This document shows, piece by piece, positions 12,401-25,191 of a stretch of 64,000 nt of DNA. Positions within the stretch are counted from its first letter, which is position 1; each line of letters starts with the position of its first letter. Made by a program: the position numbers and the translations under genes. The DNA is from Pelecanus crispus (lineage: Eukaryota; Chordata; Aves; Pelecaniformes; Pelecanidae): positions 15,823,606 through 15,887,605 of the forward strand of contig NC_134643.1 in assembly GCF_030463565.1 (NCBI RefSeq), in the 5' to 3' direction. The notes beneath the pieces were generated by a model. The model was not told the DNA's origin. It did not search any database and saw only the letters and a list, made by a program, of their open reading frames with translations.

Positions 12401-14784
12401 CAAGCGGTGAGCTGGAGCCAGAGGTTCAATACAGTGCTCACCCGCTCACTTCGTGCTTCAACGTCTTTTCCTCTTTTCCTTTCTTGGCAACCTTGTAAGC
12501 GATTTTGAAGGCCAGTCTGGACCCAAAGGCCCTGGAGAGAAGCTCGAGATGGAGAAGCTAGTATCTTTCAGGCTTCATTGGCATTTAACTGCAGATGAAA
12601 GGAGTTCGGGATTGGAAGATCACTAGTGGCAGTCATGGGAGTGCATGGTCCGGTAATATGCTAGGGGCAAAGCAGAAGAGGCATTAGAGAATTGTCTGTT
12701 TGGAACAAAAGGCCCAACACTGAGTCAGTTACATCCTCCAGGAGCAAACATGCAATTAGCTTGTTCTAGGTTAAGGAGAACAAACGGAGCATTTCCCTTT
12801 GAATGTTTTCTTTCTTGGGAAGAACCTTCCCCCCTAAGCAGGGGGAAGCTCCCCTAAAGCTTCCCTTCTCCCTTCTGCAGGAGAGCAGATTACAGACTAG
12901 ATCTATGTATTTCTGCAGGTCAGCCATAAACAACAAAAAACCGTGCACAAAAGAATCCTGCCCATCTCATTTGTGATGCATTACAAAATGAGAACAAGAG
13001 TGTGCATACCATCTACCATGGATTCTCCAGTCAAAGGGCAAACAGGGACCTGCTGCTGAATTATCAGCTTTATCTTTCTTTGACTTGGGAAGGTATGTTT
13101 CAAAAGAGGTCTGTACTTGTTTTGAGAAGTAGCATTCAAGAGGTACTCAAGGACCAAAACAGCATAAAAATTTGCATGAAATAAACATTCTTGTGTTCCG
13201 AAGTCTGAATCTGTTGTATGAATCTCCTCCAAATATTTCTGGAATCGGTATTTGGCATTTCTTCCAATTGTGAATCCTGACAGATTTGGAAGAGTAAAAC
13301 AGATACTGGTTGCAGACAGCAACGACTTTCTTCTAAAATAAATATTTCTGTGGTAAAAACAGAAGCATAAAAACTAGAGTGCAACGAATAAAAAAGTTAC
13401 AGTGTGATCTACTTCCCTCTGAAACGGTTGGTATTTAGAGCACGTTAGATAATACAAGCAAAAGAGTACTGCTACAAGCAAAATACTTGTTGCATAACCA
13501 AAAAAGGGTGGGGGAAACCAACTCCAAATAGAGAACAGCTTGTAAATCATTCTAGCAAACCTGCAAGTGCTAAAAAAATGACTCATCATATTTGGGAAAC
13601 AAATTTAGTGGTCTTCGGCCTTTGCTGGCCACAGACAATGATGGCAAGCAACTAATAACTCATGGCTGCGATATTGCATTTTCTTGGCTGTAACTTCAAT
13701 TTCTAATGGCTGCTAGAAATAGCAAAGCATCTTACAAACACCATGTCACTCTTCAGCCATGCGTGGGGATGACTCTATCAGATGAAACTCAGCATCTACT
13801 GTTACTTCATGATGCTTGGTTTTTCTATACTGCAAAAGATAAACTCCAGATTTTAAAAAAAAATTTTTTTCAAAATATAAGCAGCTCAGACCAAGGCACA
13901 AATTGGACAGTAAAGAGGACATTCAGGATTAGCTTTTGCCACATGTGTCAGAACACGCAAGACATTACACAAAAAGCTGTTTACCTGGAAGGTAAAATTT
14001 TACCCCTTCAATTACCGTTTCCCGTAAAGCAGGCCCGCCTCATCTCCTCTGCCAGTTCTGAGTGTATGCATACCAAAACCCAGTTTGCAGTCCAAATTTC
14101 TTGCTTTTAAAAAAGATCATACCATAACTGTGAGCATCTTCCCTACAGTATCTCCAAGACTGAGTTTCCAGATACTTCATAAAAGGAGCATAAAAATGTA
14201 CATCTTCCCCAGATTTGCAGAAGAGGTTTGCTGTGAGAGAAAAAACCTGCAGTCCTCTCTGCAGAGCTGACAAGCCAATGAACAATTTAAGTCTTATATG
14301 ATCTGTAATTGGAACAGGCTTTACACAAAACAAGAATCTTAATGCCTACATAAAAGTTGCATTTTTAGAATTAGCAATGATAAAAAGACTGGTTATAAGT
14401 TTGTGCTGCCCATTGAAGTGAGAATTCCTAAATCTAGCAGCTCAAGCAAAGTTAATTCTTACACTGACAAGGAATGAGAAAATGCGTTCAGCTAAGCAAA
14501 GGAATTTAAAAATGATTTATCAGTGCAAAAACCTCAGTAGCTGATCGTCACACATATCCTGACATGTAAATACAGAAATATTTCAGACACGAATGCCAAA
14601 AATGATCCCAGAGCAAGCCAGCCCCGTACAGGGAGCTGGGTGGGTATTTAGAACTACCAGTGAAATTCTCAGTGCTGGCTACCTGCACAGTCTATTTCAG
14701 GCTCCGGGAAGAAGGGCAGTCTTGCAATACATACTGGTTTTGCTTTGCAGAGATAAATAATGACAAAACCCATCTGTTTCTTAC
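12401..14784. other. Intergenic region, downstream of ATXN7L1
   Basis: AT-rich. It holds one orphan open frame on the minus strand (12981-13322, described separately) and no recognisable gene or repeat. Confidence 0.5.
12981..13322 (-). other. Orphan open frame, 113 residues, unrecognised
   Basis: The minus-strand frame has a mixed, not low-complexity, composition (it includes GFTIGRNAKYRFQKYLEEIH and LVLEYLLNATSQNKYRPLLK) and ends in TAA. A tattttag acceptor-like site lies just upstream of the first Met (13333-13340 region), so it could be a terminal exon. I recognise no family and see no partner exon. A chance frame is equally possible. Confidence 0.2.
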
Positions 14785-17385
14785 AAACATATAAATTATT
14801 TTATTTACAAAGCCATGTTACAAAAAAAAATAATAATAATAAAGCAAAAAACAAAAAATACAATCGCTCACTAGAGAATATCTCCAGGCCCGGTGTTGAA
14901 CCATGGCAGTATCAATCAGATACATGTTTGTTCTGTTTTTCCTTTTTTAAACTGTAAGCCATAGAATTTACTATTTACACCTACTTTAGACATTTATTCT
15001 GCTTACAATTATCACAAGCATGGAATGAAGTCTATTTGATACTGCTAATACATAAAGGTGCAGGACAAAGAATGAAAATACTTAGTGTTACAAAATATGG
15101 ATTGTAGAAAAGAAATTGGCTGTACAAGTATGGCATTTTTTTTTTTTCTTAGAATGATTGGACATGCTTTCTTCAAAAGTCTTCTGGAAAAGGTTCTAAA
15201 ATCTGTAGTAGGAAAGCACAATATAGCAGGTGCAAATTCATTTCTGTGCAACAACAGTTATTTAATATATCCCATGACTGACCAGCTATGCAAAACCCAC
15301 AGAGTTTTGTTAAAGTGCCATGGGTCAACAGCATAACAAAATATAAGGTGTAAATAGAAAAATTTCTTTTTTTCTTCTTTTTTTTAAAACAATAGTTCAC
15401 TGAGAATCAGCAATAATAGAATATGCTGTATAAACTATTCTCTACAAAGGTCGATCAGCACTATTTACAATTGTTACATCAATACAAAAGAAGGCATACA
15501 AGTTATCCAAGTCGCTTTTTATGGCTGACGGGCCTATGCATTGCGTATGTGTAACAACCAAAGCTTCTGAGCCTCTATTGCTGGAAACAAATCACAAGAT
15601 TTTCAGGCAAATGGGGAAGAAAAAGAACTACCGAGTGAATGCTACACTAATAATGCATTATAGGCTGGTCCAGTTTGTATCCATTTTTTTCAAAGGTTTA
15701 CTTCCATTTCACTTCTCAGGCTGAAATTTTTGATACAGATAATTAAATAATGATTCTTTGATGATGAAAGAACACTGTGGGATTTTGCTTGGTGCTTAAC
15801 TTTCCTGAAATGCTGTCAGGTGTAAGCCAGTTGAAAGAAAATTTAAGCAGCATTCAGAGGACAGGTTCCGTATTCCAGCTTTCCAATTAAACGATGCATG
15901 GAAAGAGCTAAAGCTTCCTACAACTACAAAATTGCTCCTTCAGTCATTGATTAGCATTATTTCTCAGAAGCAACCACTGAATCTCACAACCACTGTTTTC
16001 CCTCAACAACCAGAAATAGCAGTTCATTGATTACAGAGGATGACTTTGTTACTGAGATTTTTAAACTCCTGCAGTTTTATAACTCAAAATAAATTAAAAA
16101 AATCAACATAGTACTGCTCCTAAAACTGAACAAGACAAAAATTGTGCAAAAATAACAAAGATATGTACACATTTTTCAGTCTGAAGAAATGTACAATAAA
16201 AACATAATTCAAAGAACATTTTAAAAATATAAACATTGCTTAAACTTTCCTAAGTTTCATACTGTTTCTGAAACTATACCGGTCAGTTAGCTCTGAAGTA
16301 TAGCAAAACATAAATTATTACAAAATTAACACTATAAAAATTTATTTTAAGAATATTTCTAAACTTTTTTCAAAGGGTCTAGCCTTGTTTATAATTGCTT
16401 AAACATTTTTAGTCTTAAAATTTGCCTTAAGCCTTCTTTTTTTAAAAAAGAAAGTAGTAATAATCTCCCTATTTGCAGTCTCTCGCCTTTCCCCAAGATG
16501 TAAATAAACCAGCATATAAGTGCACTTTTAACACTGTAGAAATAAAAATTAACTCCTCTGTACTATTGTTCCAGTACCTAGTATTGGCTTCCTGATTATA
16601 AAATCTATATTTTATTAAAAAATTATTCAGTAATCCTATAAGAAACACTGTCAGTGCAATTCTATTAATGCAAGCCAATCTGCTCAACTCCTGTCCTTGC
16701 AAACCCAAACTGTTTAGGGAAGTTACCAAGTGCTGTGATCGTAAGGGTCTCAAAATCCACCCAGATATGGGGATTTTACATGTTGCGCCCCTGATAACAT
16801 TAATTACAGTTTGGTGCAAAAATCCTCTCTGCGTTGATTGAAGTATAGATTCCTTAAGAGCCTGATCCCGGAAGAGGCTGAACACTCAGAATTCCCACTG
16901 AAATTATTAAATGCTGCAGGTACAGAGCACCAATCAGGATTAGTCCCTAAAGTTGCAGTGCCCCAGCTGTTTGCAAATTACTAAGAAATGCACTCAATTT
17001 TTATCCATAGGACAAGCTTAAATACAGAATTACTGTAATTTTTATTTAATGAAAAAATTTGGAGAGCCTTTAAATAAATTCAAATCATGATCTGGATTTT
17101 TTTTTTTTTTGGAATGTCCGCTGTGTTCTGGTAAGGAAACAAAGGGAGCATTGCAACGCTAACAGCTTTAAAAGGCATGAAACATAACCAAGCAGAACGC
17201 ACAGATCAGTGGCAAATACAAGTGAAAAACTAAACAAATCACTATTACAGTTTTCTGTAAATTTAATTCTCTTTAAAACCACAAATTCATAAAAGGTTAA
17301 ATCCATCTGCAGGACATAGAAAATAAAAACCCTGTGGAGTAGGGCTGCTGAGAGCTAGAGATTATAGGCTGGTTCCTTTTCCTTG
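14785..17385 (-). other. ATXN7L1: Probable ATXN7L1 3' untranslated region
   Basis: AT-rich sequence following the stop, with no coding sign. Several AATAAA hexamers occur on the minus strand (for example 17045-17040 region and 14805-14800). The last one, followed by GT-rich sequence, is the best end. The extent is inferred; shorter isoforms are likely. Confidence 0.5.
14800..14805 (-). terminator. ATXN7L1: Candidate distal ATXN7L1 poly(A) signal (AATAAA)
   Basis: Canonical hexamer about 2.6 kb after the stop. Downstream on the minus strand is a GT/T-rich stretch. Confidence 0.45.
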
Positions 17386-17427
17386 TTATGGAAGAGTCCT
17401 TATTCTACCAGTCCGGTTTGATGTCTT
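17386..17427 (-). CDS. ATXN7L1: ATXN7L1 terminal coding exon
   Basis: After tctcttttag the frame encodes KTSNRTGRIRTLP and TAA (17388-17386). NRTGRIRTLP is the conserved C-terminus of ATXN7L1. Only 42 coding bases; everything downstream is 3'UTR. Confidence 0.93.
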   Translation of the reverse strand, partial: KTSNRTGRIRTLP

Positions 17428-20400
17428 CTAAAAGAGAAACCAGAGCCAGGTTCAAAATCAGAAAACGTCTTTCAGCATAGAATACTTTAACAACATCTGT
17501 GCCTGACAGAACTCAAAGCAGGCATTTATTTCAAGTACCTGAACTAAATTCCCTCCCTGTTTACTGATTACATTAGACCTTTAAGAAAAGGAACTGCTTT
17601 GAATAAACAGCGTATTTCCTTTTGGGACCGTCTGATTTTAGTAAGCTTTGGTGAATCTCATGTTCATTAACTTGGTGTATCGTTACAAATAAAGAGCAGC
17701 AGTTAGATGACAACTCTGAAGAATCTTTTCCTCTACACAGCATGTTTTCATGCACAAGGAATCCCCACACAGCATACACGTTGTCACCTTCCCTTAATAA
17801 AATGATCTAGTTACTCAGTATTTAAAAACCACCGCATACTGAGGTCTTGAAGTGTTAACACATTCAGGCACCTAAAAACACTATGAAGACAAAAACACTT
17901 GATTAGTTATAAACCTAGAACAAGGATAAAATCTGGAGAAAACAAGCTTTTAACACATAATTTGTATTAACAGGCACAAACAATTTGACTGTAAAACTAC
18001 CATTCCATTAATGTTTGTTAACAATCAAGGAGGTTTTGTAGGGAAAAATAGTATTTTTTAATTAAAGCAACAATAACTGGAAAAACAGGCACGCTTTTAG
18101 GTATACAAGCCCCTGTTTGTGTCTCAGATAGATGCAGCAACGTTCAAATTAAACATGAATTGAGAACAATGTGTCCGAGTTCAACCTGACTGAGTTTAAT
18201 GCGAGGGGAGAGAGTAGAGCAGCCCACAGCAGTTACCCGCGCAGCCACCAGCGCCCCGCAGCAGCACCCCAGAGTACTGCCTGCTTCAACAAATGCAGCA
18301 AATGACCAACACAACCTACTTGTGTGAAATCAAAGGAACCACGGGGCACCTTTATCTCACAGCCCAGTCACGGGAAACATGCCCTCATCGGTGGCAGGTG
18401 ACTTTCACAGCGCTGCCGCACGTCTTCTCCGCTCCGACTGGACACCCTGGGAGGTGAGCGGGGGCTCCGCTCCGACTGGACACCCTCGGACTGGACACCC
18501 TGGGAGGTGAGCGGGGGCTCCGCTCCGACTGGACACCCTCGGACTGGACACCCTGGGAGGTGAGTGGGGGCTCCGCTCCGACTGGACACCCTCGGACTGG
18601 ACACCCTGGGAGGTGAGCGGGGGCTCCGCTCCGACTGGACACCCTCGGACTGGACACCCTGGGAGGTGAGCGGGGGAGCCGGCTTTCTCAGCAGGCTGCA
18701 CACAGGCCAGCGTGGGCTCCAGCGAGGCTGGCTTTACAGCCTACTGCAACTTCCCGACTGCCTCATCCTCACCCGCCCCCTCAGCCCCGAGCTGAGTGAA
18801 GGACCCCTCTCCCTTCTCTCGAGGAACAAGAATCTTCTCCTCCCTTCTCACCCCGCCTCCGCACCAGCCGACAGCCCGACAGGTTGCCTGACCAGGTAAC
18901 ACAGCGGAGGAAGTCCAGAGGAACTGCTCCATACTCGCACTTAGCTTGACGGCTGCAATTCTACTTCAAACTGCATTGTTGAAGGTCTGTTGTTCTGACT
19001 TGTATTCATGAAAACTTGCCTGTTTTTTCCAACTATAAAACCCAGTGTAGAGCAGAGACTGTCTCTGCCTACAGACCTTGCTTCACTTGGACTCCCTGGT
19101 TATCACGGTTATAACATCACTAGCACTAAAAACAAGAGACCGCAGGCTCCCCCAGTAATATCTTCACTGCCACAGCAGATACTTGCAGATCCACTTATTG
19201 TGACCTCATTAATAACACCTTATAAAGAAATATTATAGCACAGTTTAAGACTAAAATTGTGTTTAGAGACTATTCAGTTGCTAGATTGGAGATGAAAGCT
19301 GTCAACAAAGCAGCTCAGATTTATGTTGACAGTGACAAGCATTCACTAGCTAGGTAATCATTATTCATGGGTCCGAACACTAAAATCCTGTGTCAGAGTT
19401 TTTAAAAAAAAAGTTTAACAAAACTTAACACATCTTGATTTTCTTTCATATTTGTATTCTGGGCTCTGTATTCAACTACCGAACTGACAGAAACATGTTT
19501 AACAATAAAGAGTTTGTGGGGCTTAAAGCAAGCAAGCACTTCTATTTTTGATAAAGTCACGGAAACAGGCAGCTGGGAAGCTCAGCAGCAGCCTCTGTTT
19601 ACATAAGGCTGCCACAAAATTAATGTTTTGCACTGTTAGGTTTCCCCCATGGGATCTAGGCAACAGATCCCAACAAGCTCTGCTCCCCAGGTAGTGTGTA
19701 TTTTATACTAGCACAGGAGCAGGAGGTTAAAGCACAAACAGTTTTGCACTTCAGAACAGCTTTATCCCATGTTTGTTACTGGCACTTGGACGACAGTGTC
19801 TCACACGGCAAAATGCCAGTCCTTAGCAGTTTGAAGAAACTTTCCACTTTTTTCCCTTCAGAGTAACTCTTCCATACATACACTGCTTTGCATTCAGCAC
19901 CAAGAGAAAAAAAAAATAAATTTACTGTTTGGCAGTTCATCTCAAGACGTGAGTGATTCAGAATATTTTTAATGGGGATGCAGTTGTGGGTTATCATTAC
20001 TGCAGTCATTACTATTCTTTTGCTGCGTGTGCACAGCAGAAACTAAGCAGCACAGCCATTTGGAATAACTACTCCTGTACATGTAACAGAATTCTAAAAT
20101 ACTGACTGGTTGTACAAAAAAAATCCTCTGGATTTTTTTTTTTTTTACTTGTGACTACACCTTGCTGAGGTGGGAAACCTTTTCATACCAAGGATCTTGA
20201 TAATGAATTCTTGATAAACCACTCAGCTTGGAGAGTCAAACAGTAGGGGCCATATTAAAAAAATAAACTAGTCTATCAGCCCTCCAGACAGATGAGGGCT
20301 GGATCATAGGGCAAGAACCTGTCCTCACAAAAAAGCCGAGTTACAGAATTTAATAGAATCATCTGACTAGCAATCTGTGTGATAAACAGGTATGGTGGGA

Positions 20401-20959
20401 GTGCTAAGTATTTCTCACAGTCCAAAAAGAATTCAGATTATGCTTAGCTTAGTTAAGCTTTCAGATTAGTTTCCCTGAATAGTCAAGTGCCCCGTCTTCT
20501 CTGTCCTGTTTCTGTTTTCCCTTTGCTGCTTTCACTTCTGGCCTATTTTTAAATGCTGTCCCTCCTGTGCCAGTGTGGGGACTCTGCTGTGCCATCTCGC
20601 TCAGCAGGGGAAGCTGGACAGAAAAACCACATCAGCTGAGCTGGATCCTACGCAGACAGCTTATGCTGCTGCCGAGTTTGTATCACCAAAGCAACGGCCA
20701 GCGAGCAGCACATAAGCCAACCCGAGGCATAATACAGGTGGTGAAAAACAACCAGGAAACTTGTTATTCATAAACCTCAGAGGGAAAAATAGCTGGAAAA
20801 AAATTAAGTGAGAGGAGAAATCTAGTATTAGTTCACTGAAAGATGGCTTCTATAAAGAATTGTATTCACAAGGAAATTGTATTTTAAAGTTACACAGTAT
20901 AAAATATTTCAAAACGGCTTACAGACTACTTAAATACACTTTTTTTAAAAGCAACTTAC
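17428..20959 (-). other. ATXN7L1: ATXN7L1 last intron
   Basis: 3.5 kb GT-AG intron. It contains the 53-bp minisatellite (18427-18676) inside a locally GC-rich patch reaching about 18900, and otherwise nothing I recognise. Confidence 0.8.
18427..18676. repeat. 53-bp minisatellite
   Basis: The GGTGAG landmarks fall at 18453, 18506, 18559, 18612 and 18665, exactly 53 bp apart. Units are nearly identical (one C-to-T change at about 18563). Each full unit contains an internal doubling of CGGACTGGACACCCT (15 bp), which the first copy lacks. GC-rich within an AT-rich intron. All reading frames on the minus strand stay open because the unit has no stop codon there. Confidence 0.97.
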
Positions 20960-21034
20960 TTGTCTGTTGTGTACGGGGTTTGATGTACTCGAAGGACTGG
21001 ACTGTGACAAAGCTACACTGCTATTTTTTCCAAT
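20960..21034 (-). CDS. ATXN7L1: ATXN7L1 penultimate exon
   Basis: After tctttcag the frame gives IGKNSSVALSQSSPSSTSNP and VHNRQ, then GTAAGT. It is 75 bp, phase 0 at both ends, and corresponds to the Gly-Lys-Asn-Ser-Ser block near the C-terminus of orthologues. Too short to stand out as an open frame. Confidence 0.93.
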
Positions 21035-23424
21035 CTGAAAGACATTAATTGAGCAGTAGTGAGAGGCATATTTGTCAGCTGAATGCAGATGCTGGTAACG
21101 GCCTTCCCTTTCCCGTGTAAAGCGGCACTAATTGCTTTGCATTTGGAACCCGGGTATTTTGCTATTGCAAAAGATACGCTTCTTCAGATAGAATCGTAAT
21201 CATCTCTCAGAGCCTGTATACTTCAAATAAACTCTTAAAAGGCACATAAATAGTCTTACAGGTCAGAAGACAACACAAGAGTCACTGGGAGAATACAGAT
21301 CGTAAAACCCCACCTCTCTAGACTGAAATACTAGTTTCTCTAGTTAGGGGAGTCACGCAGTGCAGCTAGCCAGTGGCTGAGAGAGCACGGGGTGCGCAGG
21401 GTCACAGACCCCTCCCCAGAGGACCTTCCCCACTCCTGGGGAGTTTAAAGCAAGTGGCCAGTCACCATAGCATGCCCTGAGTTCTTCCACTTCCTTCCAT
21501 ACAGAGTCTTCATTCATTATTGCTTAGTAAAGCAAATATTAACCAGAAGAATCAAACTCCAGAGGTTTAAATCTGCAATTGTATCAATTTACTGCATCAG
21601 AGAATTTCTTTGGGAATGAGTGCCAATTGGTAGTACACATACATACATTTTAAAAGTGCTTAGTTAAAATATTGCAATGTTCAGTCTGCATATTTCAGTG
21701 CTTGAGAGATTACAGCACTCCGCAAGAGCGGTCTGTCTTAGCTTTTTCTACACGGACCCATAAACATAGTGTAGATATTTCTGTTGCGATACAAAAGCAG
21801 AGACAGCTGTTGAGTCAGAGGAGCAGCTCCTCAGGGGTTACAAGGCTGATAAAAATTAACCATGGACACCTGCTGCAATGGCAGAGGACTGGCTTTTGAA
21901 CAGTTCCTCACAAGGTCAATGGACTTCAAGTAACGTCAACTTTAATCATTTGATGGAGAGGTAGCAAGGACCTGTCTTCCAAACAGCGAGAAATGCAGTT
22001 GCAAGTTTCTTACTGAACAGATGGGACTGTGGCATTGGCTGGCAGGGCTTTCACCAATGTCATAGTTTTCTCCTTGCCTTTTGCAATGTCATTTGTCATT
22101 TTGCCCTTTCACGTATATAGTGTAAGGTAGCCTTTGTCTCCCTCTCCATACCTGCCCTTTCTCACTGTGACTGTTTAAAAGTGTTCTCTATTCACATTCT
22201 CTCCAGAAATGTTTCAAGTTCTTATTTACAGCCAATTCTGAAGGCAGCTCCTGTGGTGCACAAAGATTAAAAGGGTAGGCCTCTGCCTATCCTGTTCCCT
22301 TTAGCTTCTTGTTTTGCATGCCACAGCTGTTCTTCCCGAGGTAGTAACGTGCCATAGCGAGCTTTTCTTCAATATACAAAGCTTGACTAAAGATACACAA
22401 CTTTGTAAAATCTTTCCTATCCATTCAGAACATCATGACAAACCTTTCTTCCCTCCATCCACCATTATAATATGCATAAAATCCTTTCATCATAAAATAC
22501 ATGCCCATCTTTGAAATCGAAAACTAGCCGCCGAGAAGTTGACTTGCTGAGATCCTAGGATCATGAGAGGAATATGACACCTCTTCCTGCTCCCCTCGTC
22601 CAGCGCTCCTCGGGCTAGCAGCCTGACTGCAGGTAAGGCAAAGCAAGGAGCGCAGCGTGCAGCACGGGGGGGCTTCCAGCGCTTCAGCCCCGCGCCCGCA
22701 CGCAGAGCTGGAAGGGCAGCGCCCCAGGACAGAAGGGTAATTCAGACAGACTCAACAGTCACAGCGCTACGTGAAAATAGGAAAGATTCCCAGATGTGTT
22801 GGGTCTTTAATGATGGGAACACCATTTCAAAAGGATTAGGGTGAGCCCCGGACTTAAGTCCCTTTTTCTCTTTTAAAAATAAATTACACTTCAAAACCCC
22901 ATGCTTAACACTTTCAGTTGCTATCTACCCAGGCTGGACTTGAATTAAATTAGAAAAAGAAATACCTGAGCCTGCCACCAGTCACTTGAGCTTTTTTCTG
23001 TGTTCTTATTCTCTTAATTTAATTTGCCCAATTACATCAGGGAACAGGAGCAAGATTTTAAGTAGTGGGGGTTTTTTGGTGGTATTTTTACTGTAACTGC
23101 ATTTCTAGAACCCAGCAAGTCAAAACAGGAGAGCTTAAAAGTGATTTCAAGTGTTGTATTCTCCGGAGTTTTAATATTCACATGTAGGGTATATAATATT
23201 ATTTGACCCATATGCTTAAGTGGGTACAAATTTCATTTATTTATAGCACAAATAAACAGCAGGAAATGTCTATTTTGTTACTGTATACAATTCAGTATCA
23301 TTGTCACAAAGACAATTTGCTGCCAGACAGACATCTGAAATACAATCAACTCCCCTTTACCTCCTAGTTTGGATTACTAGTGTAGCTCCGAAGACCAGCA
23401 ATAAAAGTGTGGCCAACTTTGACA

Positions 23425-23490
23425 TATACACACGCACACAAATATGCATGTATACATATATATGTGTATGTACCTGTACATGTATATAAA
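23425..23490. repeat. CA/TATG-rich simple repeat
   Basis: Alternating purine-pyrimidine stretch (acacacgcacac, then atatatgtgtatg), seen directly. Confidence 0.75.
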
Positions 23491-23694
23491 ACCACTATGT
23501 TTAAAAATCTGTATATCATTACACCCATTGCATATATTTAACCTTTTACTGAAGGAAAAGTTATTAGTATTACTCACATATTTACCAATATTCAAAAAAG
23601 ATCTCCAATTTGATTCTTTATGGTTTATTTACTTCCATTACTGTGCAACATGCTGAAATACATCACAAACTGAAACAGGAACATCCCACAGGAA

Positions 23695-23790
23695 CAGATT
23701 TAATCACTAGGGGAGTCGGAATTTGAACTCAGAACTTCCTGTGTATATCTGTAAGACTTACATTCTATGTCCTGTGAAAAGAGGATACAA
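23695..23790. mobile_element. Possible MIR/CORE-SINE relic
   Basis: GGAATTTGAACTCAGAACTTCCTG resembles the 'gaacccagatctcctg' part of the MIR core (given here as a short comparison). Only one block matches. Confidence 0.3.
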
Positions 23791-24978
23791 TCCATTTCCT
23801 ACTACCAGTGTTTGTACTAAAATAACAATTTGTACTCACTTTTTCTTCCCATGTGAGGTATTATATCTTAGGGCAATTTAATCTTTTTGGGCACAAACAT
23901 AGTTCAAAAATCAGGTGTGCGACAGAATGAAGAATTTACAGCATCCTCCACTGACTTCAGTGACTTAAAGATTAGTTCTGATGGCAGGACACATTTAGAA
24001 GGCTTAAAATAGAAAGACAATGCCACTACCTGTTTTTAAAAGCCAAACAAGTAATCTCAGTTGCATCTCTGCTGGAAGCAGGGAAGAGAAGATATACCTG
24101 CTAAGCCATTCTTTGAGACCTTCATTCTGTCTGCTATAACAGTTTTAGAATTCATTTATTCCCTTCTTCCACTCCCATTTCTGTGTGCTGCTACCTATGG
24201 ATTACTGTGCCTGAGATCTTACCCTCTTCATTTCCAAATTCCATTTTATGTCCAATATCCTTAGAAATGAGAGTTTCACAGCAGTTCAGAAACAATAAAA
24301 AAAAAAAATCGCCTAAGCTGCCTTCTCTAGATTTTCTGAGGTATTCTATTCTATGGTTTTCTCTTCCAGAGGCCAGGGCCAAGCTTTGTTTTCTGTGCAC
24401 TGCACAGCACCAGACACGGTAGCAGAATGAAACAGTAGACCATTATAAAGACTGTACTGGCAGTTTTTCCACCAAATTTTACTTCACGTATACTTTTGTC
24501 CCTATATAGCATCACTGAAAGTGGGAGTGTGTAACCTTATCTGTTGCACTGACTTGTATATTCTGAACACTTGCATGCTAAAAAAGATAACCAAATGTCC
24601 ACTAAAGATCACCTGGTTAAGATCACTTCTTAATTTTTCCAGTTTCAAACAGGAAACAGCATCTGAGGTCAGGCATCTCAGACTCTCCCCACAGGGAAAG
24701 GTAGATGCGTTTTGCGTAAGAGAAATGAGGAGGCTTGCGTAACATTAAAAGATGAATCAGCAACAAGTTTGAGAAAAGAAACAAACAGAAATGCTGACTC
24801 TTATCTTCCTGTTTCAATGACACAATTTATTTCAGAGATGAGACTTAAGATCCAAAATTAATTTCTAAAAACTATTTATCCATTCTGGATATCCAATTTT
24901 ACTGTCAAAGATACAAATGGCTACTTTATTAACTGAATTAAAAAACCTCATAAAATATTTTTTAAAAGTGTTTATACC

Positions 24979-25000
24979 TCTCTCTCTCTCTATATATATT
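24979..25000. repeat. CT then TA dinucleotide microsatellite
   Basis: Run of CTCTCTCTCT followed by ATATATAT, in the intron. Confidence 0.8.
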
Positions 25001-25191
25001 TTTAACGCTCAAAGCATCGTTCTATGATTGGTACCAAACAAATACAAATATGTTTCTGTATTAACCTAGAAAGCAAGCTGTGTGATGAAAAACAATCAGA
25101 AGCAAACATAGTATTTTCTTTTCAGAATGCATGAAATATTTCAAGGAAGTCAAACATGACCTGCAAAAAAGTAACTGGGAGAGTCCCTTAC

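Larger units (their letters stand above)
21035..25191 (-). other. ATXN7L1: ATXN7L1 intron
   Basis: 4.2 kb GT-AG intron. It holds a TATG/TACA-rich simple tract (about 23425-23490), a possible MIR-like relic (23695-23790), a GC-richer patch at about 22590-22730 and a CT/TA dinucleotide run (24979-25000). No exon seen. Confidence 0.75.

Noticed and set aside
18427..18676. CRISPR array
   Set aside because: The units are contiguous with no variable spacers, and the context is a vertebrate intron.
18368..18703. Three overlapping repetitive frames of about 100 residues
   Set aside because: They are the minisatellite read in rotated registers, within an ATXN7L1 intron.
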